From assembly GCA_903884125.1 (NCBI GenBank), contig CAISDR010000394.1, positions 1 through 9,592 on the forward strand: a stretch of DNA of 9,592 nucleotides, written 5' to 3'. Of this stretch, positions 1 through 6,146 are shown piece by piece. Numbering within the stretch: position 1 is the stretch's first letter; each line of letters opens with the position of its first letter. This stretch comes from an uncultured bacterium. GTDB taxonomy: Bacteria; Pseudomonadota; Alphaproteobacteria; CAISDR01. The notes under the pieces are model-generated. The model did no database searches. It saw nothing but the letters and a program-made list of their open reading frames with translations, and had not been told where the DNA came from. The translations under genes and the position numbers were made by a program.

Positions 1-639
1 ACAGAAGATAACCGCCAGATAGCTTGCCGCATTGACCCCAAAGCACCAGCCTTCGCCCAGGGCCGCAACCAGAATACCGCCGATTGCCGGACCCAGAAGC
101 CGTCCGACATTAAAAAGCGAGGAGTTAAGTGCGATTGCATTTGGCAGGTCTTCGCGGCTGACAAGATCAACCATAAAGGACTGGCGGGCGGGTATTTCAA
201 TAGCGGTAGCAATGCCAAGAATTCCGGCAAGCACGATCACATGCCAGACTTCAACGACACCTGATAATGTAATGGTCGTCAGACAGATGGCCTGAACCAG
301 CGCCACACTCTGGGTGGTCAGAATAATCAGGCGACGATCTATGCGATCAGCAAATACACCCGCAAATGCCGAAAGCAAAAACACCGGTAACTGACCTGCA
401 AAGGCCACAAGCCCCAGATCAATGGGCGACGCGCTTAACCGATAGACCAGCCAGCCCTGCGCCATGGACTGCATCCATGTACCCACAAGGGAAATAAGCT
501 GACCCGTGAAATAGAGGCGGAAATTCTTGTGGGCCAGCGCGCGCCCGGTCCGGCGCAGGGTTTGACCAAACATGCCGTCCCAAAGGGACCTTATTCTGGC
601 CCTGGGTTTGGGATCATCTGAATCTGGTTCTGAGGTCAT
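1..639 (-). CDS. MFS transporter, MFS_3 (EntS-like) family, partial (N-terminal 213 residues)
   Basis: This is an inner-membrane proton-driven carrier of the MFS_3 subgroup, which contains efflux proteins such as the enterobactin exporter EntS; the substrate cannot be told from sequence. The frame stays open from the ATG at 637-639 to base 1, so the C-terminal half is outside the window. A ribosome site AAGGA (complement of 646-650) lies 6 bases before the ATG. After a charged cytoplasmic tail of about 35 residues comes the family's typical opening, NFRLYFTGQLISLVGTWMQS (39-58), then several hydrophobic segments. The MFS loop motif GVFADRIDRR is at 94-103, and a second conserved stretch (EIPARQSFMVDLV, NAIALNSS, GRLLGPAIGG) spans about 148-188. 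It is divergent from the homospermidine synthase gene. Family assignment is firm; export as the direction of transport is inferred from relatives. Confidence 0.88.
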   Translation of the reverse strand, partial: MTSEPDSDDPKPRARIRSLWDGMFGQTLRRTGRALAHKNFRLYFTGQLISLVGTWMQSMAQGWLVYRLSASPIDLGLVAFAGQLPVFLLSAFAGVFADRIDRRLIILTTQSVALVQAICLTTITLSGVVEVWHVIVLAGILGIATAIEIPARQSFMVDLVSREDLPNAIALNSSLFNVGRLLGPAIGGILVAALGEGWCFGVNAASYLAVIFC

Positions 640-644
640 TCGGC

Positions 645-650
645 ATCCTT
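645..650 (-). promoter_or_regulatory. Ribosome binding site of the MFS gene
   Basis: On the minus strand the sequence AAGGAT sits 6 bases before the ATG at 637-639. It supports that ATG as the start of the partial transporter, whose frame would otherwise have to be placed by homology alone. Confidence 0.6.
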
Positions 651-658
651 GCGCGCCT

Positions 659-680
659 TGCGTGACGATTCAATGACGCA
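659..680. promoter_or_regulatory. Dyad TGCGT-N12-ACGCA in the divergent gap
   Basis: TGCGT (659-663) and ACGCA (676-680) form a perfect 5-base inverted repeat with a 12-base spacer, about 22 bases in all. It lies just upstream of the MFS ribosome site and over 110 bases upstream of the homospermidine synthase start. Spacing of this kind suits a dimeric repressor, but 5-base arms can arise by chance, and no matching regulator gene is in the window. Treat it as a candidate only. Confidence 0.25.
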
Positions 681-703
681 CATTGCCATAGCTCGGTGCT
701 TTT

Positions 704-743
704 GGCGCTTGCATGCCGGGCGTTGGCATGGTTAGAGGCGCTT
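704..743. promoter_or_regulatory. Inverted repeat bracketed by direct repeats upstream of homospermidine synthase
   Basis: CATGCC (712-717) and GGCATG (725-730) form a perfect inverted repeat around a 7-base spacer. GGCGCTT occurs on both sides in the same orientation, at 704-710 and 737-743, exactly 33 bases apart, close to three helical turns. The block ends 48 bases before the chosen ATG, so it could be an operator near the promoter or a structured leader. It is not followed by a T run, so it is not an intrinsic terminator. Function is inferred from position and symmetry only. Confidence 0.3.
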
Positions 744-791
744 AAGGTTTTGCAATTTCAGCGTCAGATGGAACGCGGGGGATTATTTCGC

Positions 792-2210
792 ATGAGCGAA
801 TTCAAAAAGCATATCAAGTTTGATGGCCGGTTGCTGATGATCGGATTCGGGTCAATCGGTACGGGGGTCATACCTCTGATCCTGCGCCATATCGACATGG
901 ATCCGGCCCGCATTTCGATAATTGCGGCGGATGACGACAATGCGCACATAGCCGAAAATTTCGGCATTGCTTTCGAGGTCAATCCGCTAACCCGCGAAAA
1001 TTTTCGCCAGATGCTTTCGACCCGTCTGGGGCCAGGTGATTTTTGTCTGAATCTGTCGGTTGATGTTTCATCGCTGGCGCTGATTGAATATTGCCATGGT
1101 GTCGGCGCACTTTATCTTGACACCTGCATTGAACCTTGGCCGGGCGGTTATACCGATCCCAATTTATCGGTATCTGACAAATCCAATTATGGCCTGCGGG
1201 AAATGGCACATAAATTAAAGTCGTTACCCGGCAGGCGGCCAACCGCGTGCATAACCCATGGTGCAAATCCCGGCCTTGTCAGCCATTTTGTAAAGCAGGC
1301 ATTGCTTGATCTGGCCTCGGATCAGGAAATCGTGGTCAAACGCCCGACCAGCCGCGAGGAATGGGCGGCTCTGGCACATCGTCTGGATGTCAAAGTCATT
1401 CATATTGCCGAGCGCGATACGCAGATGGCTGCCGAACCAAAGGAACTGGACGAATTCGTCAACACCTGGTCAATCGATGGATTTATTTCGGAAGGCTGCC
1501 AGCCAGCCGAATTAGGCTGGGGCACACACGAAAAACATTTTCCGGCCGATGGGGCACATCACAGTTTTGGACCCCAATGTTCCATCTATCTCAACAGGCC
1601 GGGTGCTGCGACGCGCGTGCGCACATGGACCCCACTTGAAGGCCCGTTCCTGGGCTATCTGATTACGCATGGGGAATCGATTTCGATTGCAGATTATCTA
1701 ACCCACAGGGAAGCTGGCAGCGTAACCTATCGTCCGACGGTTCATTATGCCTATCATCCCTGTGATGCCGCGATCCTGTCGCTTCATGAGTTTGCGGGAA
1801 AGAATTTCATCCAACAATCCCGTCAAAGACTGATCGTGGACGAGATCATTTCGGGCATTGACGAACTGGGCGTTCTGATGGCAGGCCATACCCGGGGGGC
1901 CTATTGGTACGGATCACGCCTGTCGATTGACGAAGCGCGCGAGTTGTGTCCGCATAACAGTGCCACCTCGCTGCAGGTGACCGCCCCGGTTTTGGCCGCT
2001 ATGATCTGGGCGATGGAAAATCCCGATCGTGGGGTTGTGGATCCGGACGAAATCGATTTTGATCGGATTCTGGAAATATGTATGCCCTATCTGGGCCCGG
2101 TTGTGGGGGTATATGGCGACTGGACGCCGCTGGAAGATCGAGAGAAACTGTTCCCGGAAGATCTGGACAAATCAGATCCCTGGCAATTCAAGAATGTGAT
2201 CGTCCGCTAG
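792..2210 (+). CDS. hss: Homospermidine synthase (EC 2.5.1.44)
   Basis: This cytosolic NAD-dependent enzyme joins aminobutyl groups from putrescine (or spermidine) to make sym-homospermidine, a main polyamine of many alphaproteobacteria. The 472 residues match the usual length of about 475. The N-terminal Rossmann fold carries GFGSIG (18-23), and the second half is the saccharopine-dehydrogenase-like domain. Residues I recall as important in the Blastochloris viridis enzyme all appear with a constant offset of three: E114, N159 (in HGANPG), E207, W226 (in NTWSIDG), E234, H293 and E295 (in HGE). I chose the ATG at 792 because GCGGGGGA (775-782) lies 9 bases before it and the protein then has the family's N-terminus. 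A GTG at 696 would add 32 residues of unlikely sequence. It begins an apparent four-gene operon. The family is clear; exact substrate preference is not visible. Confidence 0.93.
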   Translation: MSEFKKHIKFDGRLLMIGFGSIGTGVIPLILRHIDMDPARISIIAADDDNAHIAENFGIAFEVNPLTRENFRQMLSTRLGPGDFCLNLSVDVSSLALIEYCHGVGALYLDTCIEPWPGGYTDPNLSVSDKSNYGLREMAHKLKSLPGRRPTACITHGANPGLVSHFVKQALLDLASDQEIVVKRPTSREEWAALAHRLDVKVIHIAERDTQMAAEPKELDEFVNTWSIDGFISEGCQPAELGWGTHEKHFPADGAHHSFGPQCSIYLNRPGAATRVRTWTPLEGPFLGYLITHGESISIADYLTHREAGSVTYRPTVHYAYHPCDAAILSLHEFAGKNFIQQSRQRLIVDEIISGIDELGVLMAGHTRGAYWYGSRLSIDEARELCPHNSATSLQVTAPVLAAMIWAMENPDRGVVDPDEIDFDRILEICMPYLGPVVGVYGDWTPLEDREKLFPEDLDKSDPWQFKNVIVR

Positions 2211-2222
2211 GACAGACCACGC

Positions 2223-2230
2223 AGGAAAGG
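2223..2230 (+). promoter_or_regulatory. Ribosome binding site that sets the DUF924 start
   Basis: AGGAAAGG lies 6 bases before the ATG at 2237. The same frame is open back to 2078 inside the homospermidine synthase gene, so this site is what places the start after the stop at 2210 and avoids a 53-residue overlap product. Confidence 0.6.
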
Positions 2231-2236
2231 GCCTCC

Positions 2237-2848
2237 ATGGGTGGGCGCACAAATAAGCCGGCGGCTGAGGGGGAAGGGCATTCCCGGTCAAAGTCGACTC
2301 ATGTGTTTCGTCTGCCTCAGCCTGAGGATGTTTTGGGCTTCTGGTTTTCCGGTCATTCCATGGCGCGCTGGTTTTTGTCGGATCCTGCCTTTGATGCGGA
2401 AATTGAAAACCTGTTCGAGCCGCTTTTTGAGGGGGCGGCCAAAGGCGCATTGGGAACCTGGGAAAATTGTGCTGATGGCTGTCTGGCGCTGGTCATTCTT
2501 TTGAACCAGTTTCCCCGCTATATGTATCGCGGCAAACCAAAGTCATTTGGCTATGATGATGCAGCAAAAGCAATTGCCACATCCGCAATTGATCGCGGAC
2601 TGGATATGGAACTGCCCCGCGAACGACGTCTGTTTTTGTACCTGCCGTTCATGCACAGCGAAAATCTGGCTGATCAATACCGCTCGGTAGCCCTTATCGA
2701 AGAACGCCTGGGCGAACCAGCCGCAATTCGCGCGGCACGCGATCATCTGGCGATGATCGAACGATTTGGCAGGTTTCCCCAACGCAACAGCGTTCTGGAG
2801 CGCGAGGCGACGGCCGAAGAAGCCCGTTTCATGGGACAAAATCACTGA
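2237..2848 (+). CDS. DUF924 family protein
   Basis: This soluble helical protein of 203 residues belongs to DUF924 (PF06041), a family with TPR-like helices and no established biochemical role. Family landmarks appear in order: VLGFWF near 31-36, RWF near 43-45, ILLNQFPRYMYRG near 87-99 followed by a YDDAAKAIA stretch, FLYLPFMHSEN near 134-144, and a closing RFGRFPQRN near 175-183. The first 20 or so residues are polar and not part of the domain; a later start is possible but has no better ribosome site. It starts 26 bases after the homospermidine synthase stop and ends 22 bases before the hydrolase start, which suggests co-transcription. No signal peptide or membrane segment is seen. Family is confident; function is unknown. 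Confidence 0.88.
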   Translation: MGGRTNKPAAEGEGHSRSKSTHVFRLPQPEDVLGFWFSGHSMARWFLSDPAFDAEIENLFEPLFEGAAKGALGTWENCADGCLALVILLNQFPRYMYRGKPKSFGYDDAAKAIATSAIDRGLDMELPRERRLFLYLPFMHSENLADQYRSVALIEERLGEPAAIRAARDHLAMIERFGRFPQRNSVLEREATAEEARFMGQNH

Positions 2849-2857
2849 GTAATTTTT

Positions 2858-2863
2858 GGGAGA
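2858..2863 (+). promoter_or_regulatory. Ribosome binding site pointing to a TTG start
   Basis: GGGAGA lies 7 bases before a TTG at 2871. An earlier in-frame TTG at 2856 has only a weak GAG upstream of it, and the first ATG falls deep in the protein at 2898, 14 bases into the helical cap. The site therefore favours 2871. Confidence 0.5.
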
Positions 2864-2870
2864 GACGCAA

Positions 2871-3788
2871 TTGCCCTTAGATCCATTTGTAGGCGTAATG
2901 CTGGAGGCGATGAAAGCTGCCCCCCAGCCCAAGTTGAATGATCTGCCGATTGCCGCTGGACGCGAAATGTATCGGCAGATGAGCGTGATGCTCGATGACA
3001 ATTCAACCTTTGTCGGCGCGGTTAAGGATTTTGCGGTTGATGCGCCGGATGGGCCAATTCCGGTACGCGAATACCGCCCTCTGGGTGATCCGACCGGCAC
3101 GCTGGTGTGGTTCCACGGCGGCGGTTTTGTTATTGGCGACCTGGATACACATGATGGTCTGTGCCGCAGACTGTGCAACAGCGCCAGCGTCCGGGTCCTG
3201 GCGGTTGACTATCGTCTGGCCCCGGAACATGGATTTCCGGCGGCGCTCGACGATTGTATCCGCGTCTATGAATGGGCAGTTGCCAGTTATGGCGCCAATA
3301 TCGCCGTCGGTGGTGATTCGGCAGGCGGCAATCTGGCGGCTGTCATCGCCCAGCGTCAGGCGGCAACGCGCGGTCCGGCACCGCGGCTACAGGTTCTGTG
3401 CTGCCCCTGGCTTGATCTTTTTGCCGACCCCAATCAGGGCGCGCATCGGGAATTTGCCGCAGGCTTCGTGTTGGAACAGATGACGCTGGACTGGTTTCGC
3501 GACCAGTATGTCGGCAAGGGATATGATCCCAAAGACCCGGCTTTGGCACCACTTGGCGTTGGTGATCTGTCCGGTGTGGCACCGGCCTATATCCTGACCG
3601 CAGAGTTTGATCCGCTTCGGGATGAGGGCCGTGCCTATGCACAGAAGCTGAAGGCTGCGGGCAGGCCCGTGACCTATGTTGAAGCGCCGGGCATGATTCA
3701 TAATTTTTACTGCATGACCCGAATGGTGCCAGCCGGGCCGCCCGCGCTGGAAGCAATAGCCAAATCGGTGGCGCACGCATTGAAATGA
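2871..3788 (+). CDS. Alpha/beta hydrolase, hormone-sensitive-lipase (family IV) esterase
   Basis: This is a predicted cytosolic carboxylesterase of the HSL family, which cleaves short to medium acyl esters; the natural substrate is unknown. With the TTG start it has 305 residues, usual for the family. All catalytic parts are present: the oxyanion-hole motif HGGGF (82-86), the nucleophile Ser150 in GDSAGG, Asp247 in EFDPLRDEG and His277 in GMIHNFY. The conserved DYRLAPEH is at 113-120. The N-terminal segment (about 1-45) is the helical cap typical of the family. No signal peptide is present. The third gene of the operon, it ends in an ATGA overlap with the next gene, so the two products are likely made together. 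The start codon is the least certain point. The enzyme class is confident. Confidence 0.9.
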   Translation: MPLDPFVGVMLEAMKAAPQPKLNDLPIAAGREMYRQMSVMLDDNSTFVGAVKDFAVDAPDGPIPVREYRPLGDPTGTLVWFHGGGFVIGDLDTHDGLCRRLCNSASVRVLAVDYRLAPEHGFPAALDDCIRVYEWAVASYGANIAVGGDSAGGNLAAVIAQRQAATRGPAPRLQVLCCPWLDLFADPNQGAHREFAAGFVLEQMTLDWFRDQYVGKGYDPKDPALAPLGVGDLSGVAPAYILTAEFDPLRDEGRAYAQKLKAAGRPVTYVEAPGMIHNFYCMTRMVPAGPPALEAIAKSVAHALK

Positions 3789-4396
3789 TCAGGCGGTTAC
3801 TGGTTATTGCGGTCGTCTTTTTTCAGGCTGGCAATGCGCTTGCATCTGGCTGGCCGACACCGCCCAGCTATTCGGCCAGAATCGTCGCTGGCGAGACTCA
3901 CAAAAACGAAGGGCGGATGTATCGCACCCCCAATGGGTATCGCCATGATCTGCGTTTGGGCAAGGAAGTGGTGATCCTGAACCTTGAAACCAACATGGCT
4001 GATGTGCTGATGCCCGGCGGCTTTGCGCTTGAGATCGATTTCAACAAGGGCGGATTTCCCCTTAGAGGTCTGTTATCCGGCGCCAGCATGAATCCGGTGG
4101 CCGAAGGGTCAGAGTCGGTCAACGGTCAGGCCACAACCCGCTATCGCGTGGAAATGAATTATCCGCCGGTAGCAAGTTTCAAGGGGCGGGCATGGGTGAC
4201 CCGCGATGGCATAATCATGCGCATCCGTGGCGAAGGCAGCTTCGGTGGTCAGGCGGGCAAAGTCGAGGTTGAAGCATCGGACATCCAGCGTGGCCCGCAA
4301 ATGGCGTCGCTTTTCGAACTGGCGCCGGAAAGCCGCCGCCTGAAACTTGATGCATCAAGTGCTGCCCAATTCATGCAGATGATGGGTGGCAAATAG
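3785..4396 (+). CDS. Exported protein of unknown function, possibly LolA/DUF4412-like
   Basis: A 203-residue protein with a clear Sec signal peptide: RR at 3-4, a hydrophobic core 5-13, and an ALA cleavage site after residue 20. No lipobox cysteine is present, so it should be free in the periplasm (or secreted). The mature part looks rich in beta strands, with alternating short polar and hydrophobic stretches (YRTPNGYRHDLRLG, VVILNLETNMADVLMPGG, TTRYRVEMNYPP, GRAWVTRDGIIMRIRGEG). This resembles the LolA or DUF4412 type of half-barrel that can bind lipids, but I am not certain of the family. Its ATG overlaps the hydrolase stop (ATGA, 3785-3788). Only a weak GGTGG lies 13 bases upstream, so translation probably depends on coupling. 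It is the last gene of the operon and ends 6 bases from glpD. The gene is real; its role is not known. Confidence 0.8.
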   Translation: MIRRLLVIAVVFFQAGNALASGWPTPPSYSARIVAGETHKNEGRMYRTPNGYRHDLRLGKEVVILNLETNMADVLMPGGFALEIDFNKGGFPLRGLLSGASMNPVAEGSESVNGQATTRYRVEMNYPPVASFKGRAWVTRDGIIMRIRGEGSFGGQAGKVEVEASDIQRGPQMASLFELAPESRRLKLDASSAAQFMQMMGGK

Positions 4397-4402
4397 GCTG
4401 GT

Positions 4403-6040
4403 TCAGTTGAAAACCGGGAAGCGATCCAGCGCGATATCGATTTCCTTTTGCCGTCTCGCCTGATCCCATCCCAATTCGCCAGTCATCATATCGGCGATTG
4501 CATCAATCACGGCATCATCTGGTCTGCCCAGCGTGCCGATGCCAGTCCGGCGCATCAGGATATCATCCAGATGCAAGGCCATTTCATGACGGATCGCATG
4601 AATGACCGATACCATCGCATATTCGTTGCCATCTGAAAGAGGTCGAAGCAAATCGGCATTGCCATTTGCGCTGGCAATAACATCGTGAATCAGCGCGCCG
4701 TGATCCCGCGCCAGGGCGGCGATAATTTTGGGGTCGATCATGTCATAGCGTTTGCAGGCACGGTCCAGAAACGATGAAAACCGTCCGGTCTGGCCGCCCG
4801 GTAATGGGGTCCATTTTGTCTGGCCACGGGCGGCCCAGACGGACAATTTGCGTTCTGCCAGATCAACCACCTGTTCTGCAACATGGCGCGATGTGGTCCA
4901 TTTGCCGCCCAGGGCTGATATCAGTCCGGCGACACTTCCCTCGGCCTCGTGGTCCAGCACTTCGGATTTGCGGGACTTTGAATAGGTGGATGAGGATTCA
5001 TCACCGGCATCTTCTACCAGCGGTCGCAGACCGGCATAGGCGTGTTTGACATCGCTTAAGGTCATGGGCGTTTTGGGCATGGTCTGATTGACCACACTCA
5101 AAAGATCAAGCACGTCTTCGCGCGTCGGCACGATACGATCCAGCGGCCCGTCATAGGCGGTATCGGTCGTACCAATCAGGGAATGTCCGCGCCAGGGAAC
5201 AACAAACAGATGGCGATCACCAACCTGCAGGGCCAGCGCATGCGATTGGGTCAGGCTCTGCGTGATGACGTGAATGCCCTTTGATCGAATGATCGTGCGT
5301 GCGGAATCGCCGGTGGCCAGGGTCATCATCTGATCTGCGGACGCGCCTGTGGCATTTACAAACAGCCGCCCGCGAATATCATAGCTTTGACCTGATTCAA
5401 GATCACTGACTCTGACCGCCGTCACCCGGTTGGACTCCAGGGTGAATCCGGTCACTTCGCTACGATTGGCGACACTCGCGCCATATTCGACCGCACCGAT
5501 GATTGCTTCCATTGCCAGACGTTCAGGCGAGTCCATCTGGCCGTCCCAATAGATGAACGCGCCTTCCAGGCCCACATCGCCCAGATTGGGTTCAAGGCCG
5601 ATGGCCTTGTGGCGCGAGATCATCTGATGCCGTGGCATTCTTTTGTCCGGATCGTCCAGAAAGCCGCGGTCAAAGCTTAGAAGGTCATAAAGCGTCAGCC
5701 CCGCCTCGAGTGTCAGCCTGTTCATCCATCCGGCATTATAGACTGGCAGCATGAAGGGCAGGGGATGGACCAGATGCGGCGCTATCTGGGACAGGATTCG
5801 CCGTTCGGCCAGACTTTCGCGCACCAGCGCAAAATCCAGTCCCTTGAGATAGCGCAGGCCCCCATGAACCAGCTTTGTCGATGAGGCGCTGGTGGCATGG
5901 GCAAAGTCGCCCTTTTCGATCAGGGCAACGCGCAGGCCGCGCAGGGCGGCATCCCAGGCTGTAAAAGCACCGGTGGCGCCTGCGCCAATTATGACGAGGT
6001 CGAACGGTTGCTGTGCCATTTGGGCAAGATCACGCTTCAC
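4403..6040 (-). CDS. glpD: Aerobic FAD-dependent glycerol-3-phosphate dehydrogenase
   Basis: This peripheral inner-membrane flavoenzyme oxidises sn-glycerol 3-phosphate to dihydroxyacetone phosphate and passes electrons to quinone. Landmarks are the FAD-binding GAGATG (19-24), SSTKLVHGGLRYL (53-65) with Arg63, SKGIHVI with His257, AGLRPL with Arg339, and GGKWTTSR with Lys380. These align with E. coli Arg54, His233, Arg317 and Lys354, which I recall as active-site residues. The C-terminal helical domain (about 430-545) includes DDILMRRTGIG. The protein has 545 residues against about 500 in E. coli; the extra length is in a short N-terminal tail and in loops. The start is GTG (complement of 6038-6040), with AGGAG 6 bases before it; an ATG seven codons in is the alternative. 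No glpK, glpF or glpR lies nearby. It diverges from the J-domain gene. Confidence 0.93.
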   Translation of the reverse strand: MKRDLAQMAQQPFDLVIIGAGATGAFTAWDAALRGLRVALIEKGDFAHATSASSTKLVHGGLRYLKGLDFALVRESLAERRILSQIAPHLVHPLPFMLPVYNAGWMNRLTLEAGLTLYDLLSFDRGFLDDPDKRMPRHQMISRHKAIGLEPNLGDVGLEGAFIYWDGQMDSPERLAMEAIIGAVEYGASVANRSEVTGFTLESNRVTAVRVSDLESGQSYDIRGRLFVNATGASADQMMTLATGDSARTIIRSKGIHVITQSLTQSHALALQVGDRHLFVVPWRGHSLIGTTDTAYDGPLDRIVPTREDVLDLLSVVNQTMPKTPMTLSDVKHAYAGLRPLVEDAGDESSSTYSKSRKSEVLDHEAEGSVAGLISALGGKWTTSRHVAEQVVDLAERKLSVWAARGQTKWTPLPGGQTGRFSSFLDRACKRYDMIDPKIIAALARDHGALIHDVIASANGNADLLRPLSDGNEYAMVSVIHAIRHEMALHLDDILMRRTGIGTLGRPDDAVIDAIADMMTGELGWDQARRQKEIDIALDRFPVFN

Positions 6041-6046
6041 CGAAGT

Positions 6047-6051
6047 CTCCT
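6047..6051 (-). promoter_or_regulatory. Ribosome binding site supporting the GTG start of glpD
   Basis: On the minus strand TAGGAGAC lies directly upstream, with AGGAG spaced 6 bases from the GTG at 6038-6040. The downstream ATG at 6017-6019 has no comparable site, so the GTG start is preferred. Confidence 0.55.
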
Positions 6052-6092
6052 AGAGCCTGTCAGGATGAAAATACAATACATGCGCTTCCGGT

Positions 6093-6122
6093 GTGACAGA
6101 TATGGGCGAGTTCGTCTATATG
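6093..6122 (+). promoter_or_regulatory. Candidate sigma-70 promoter of the TerB/J-domain gene
   Basis: GTGACA (6093-6098, five of six against TTGACA) and TATATG (6117-6122, four of six against TATAAT) are 18 bases apart. Transcription would start near 6129, giving a leader of under 20 bases with the ribosome site just inside it. The position fits the gene and argues against translation from the earlier in-frame ATG at 6093. No promoter for glpD is clear in the same gap. It is a pattern match only. Confidence 0.4.
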
Positions 6123-6133
6123 TTGAAAACGCC

Positions 6134-6140
6134 AAGGAGG
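6134..6140 (+). promoter_or_regulatory. Strong ribosome binding site of the TerB/J-domain gene
   Basis: AAGGAGG is a complete Shine-Dalgarno sequence, 6 bases before the ATG at 6147. It decides the start against an in-frame ATG at 6093 that would add 18 residues. Confidence 0.75.
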
Positions 6141-6146
6141 AGTCGG

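Noticed and set aside
32..295. Plus-strand 87-codon open frame in the left end
   Set aside because: It is antisense to the MFS transporter coding sequence, which has clear family motifs.
696..791. N-terminal extension of homospermidine synthase from the GTG at 696
   Set aside because: No ribosome site precedes it, the extra 32 residues are not family-like, and a good site lies 9 bases before the ATG at 792.
2078..2236. Extension of the DUF924 frame back into the hss gene
   Set aside because: It would overlap hss by 133 bases with non-domain sequence; AGGAAAGG at 2223-2230 supports the later start.
6093..6146. Earlier ATG for the TerB/J-domain gene
   Set aside because: A complete AAGGAGG lies 6 bases before 6147, and the earlier start overlaps the candidate promoter.
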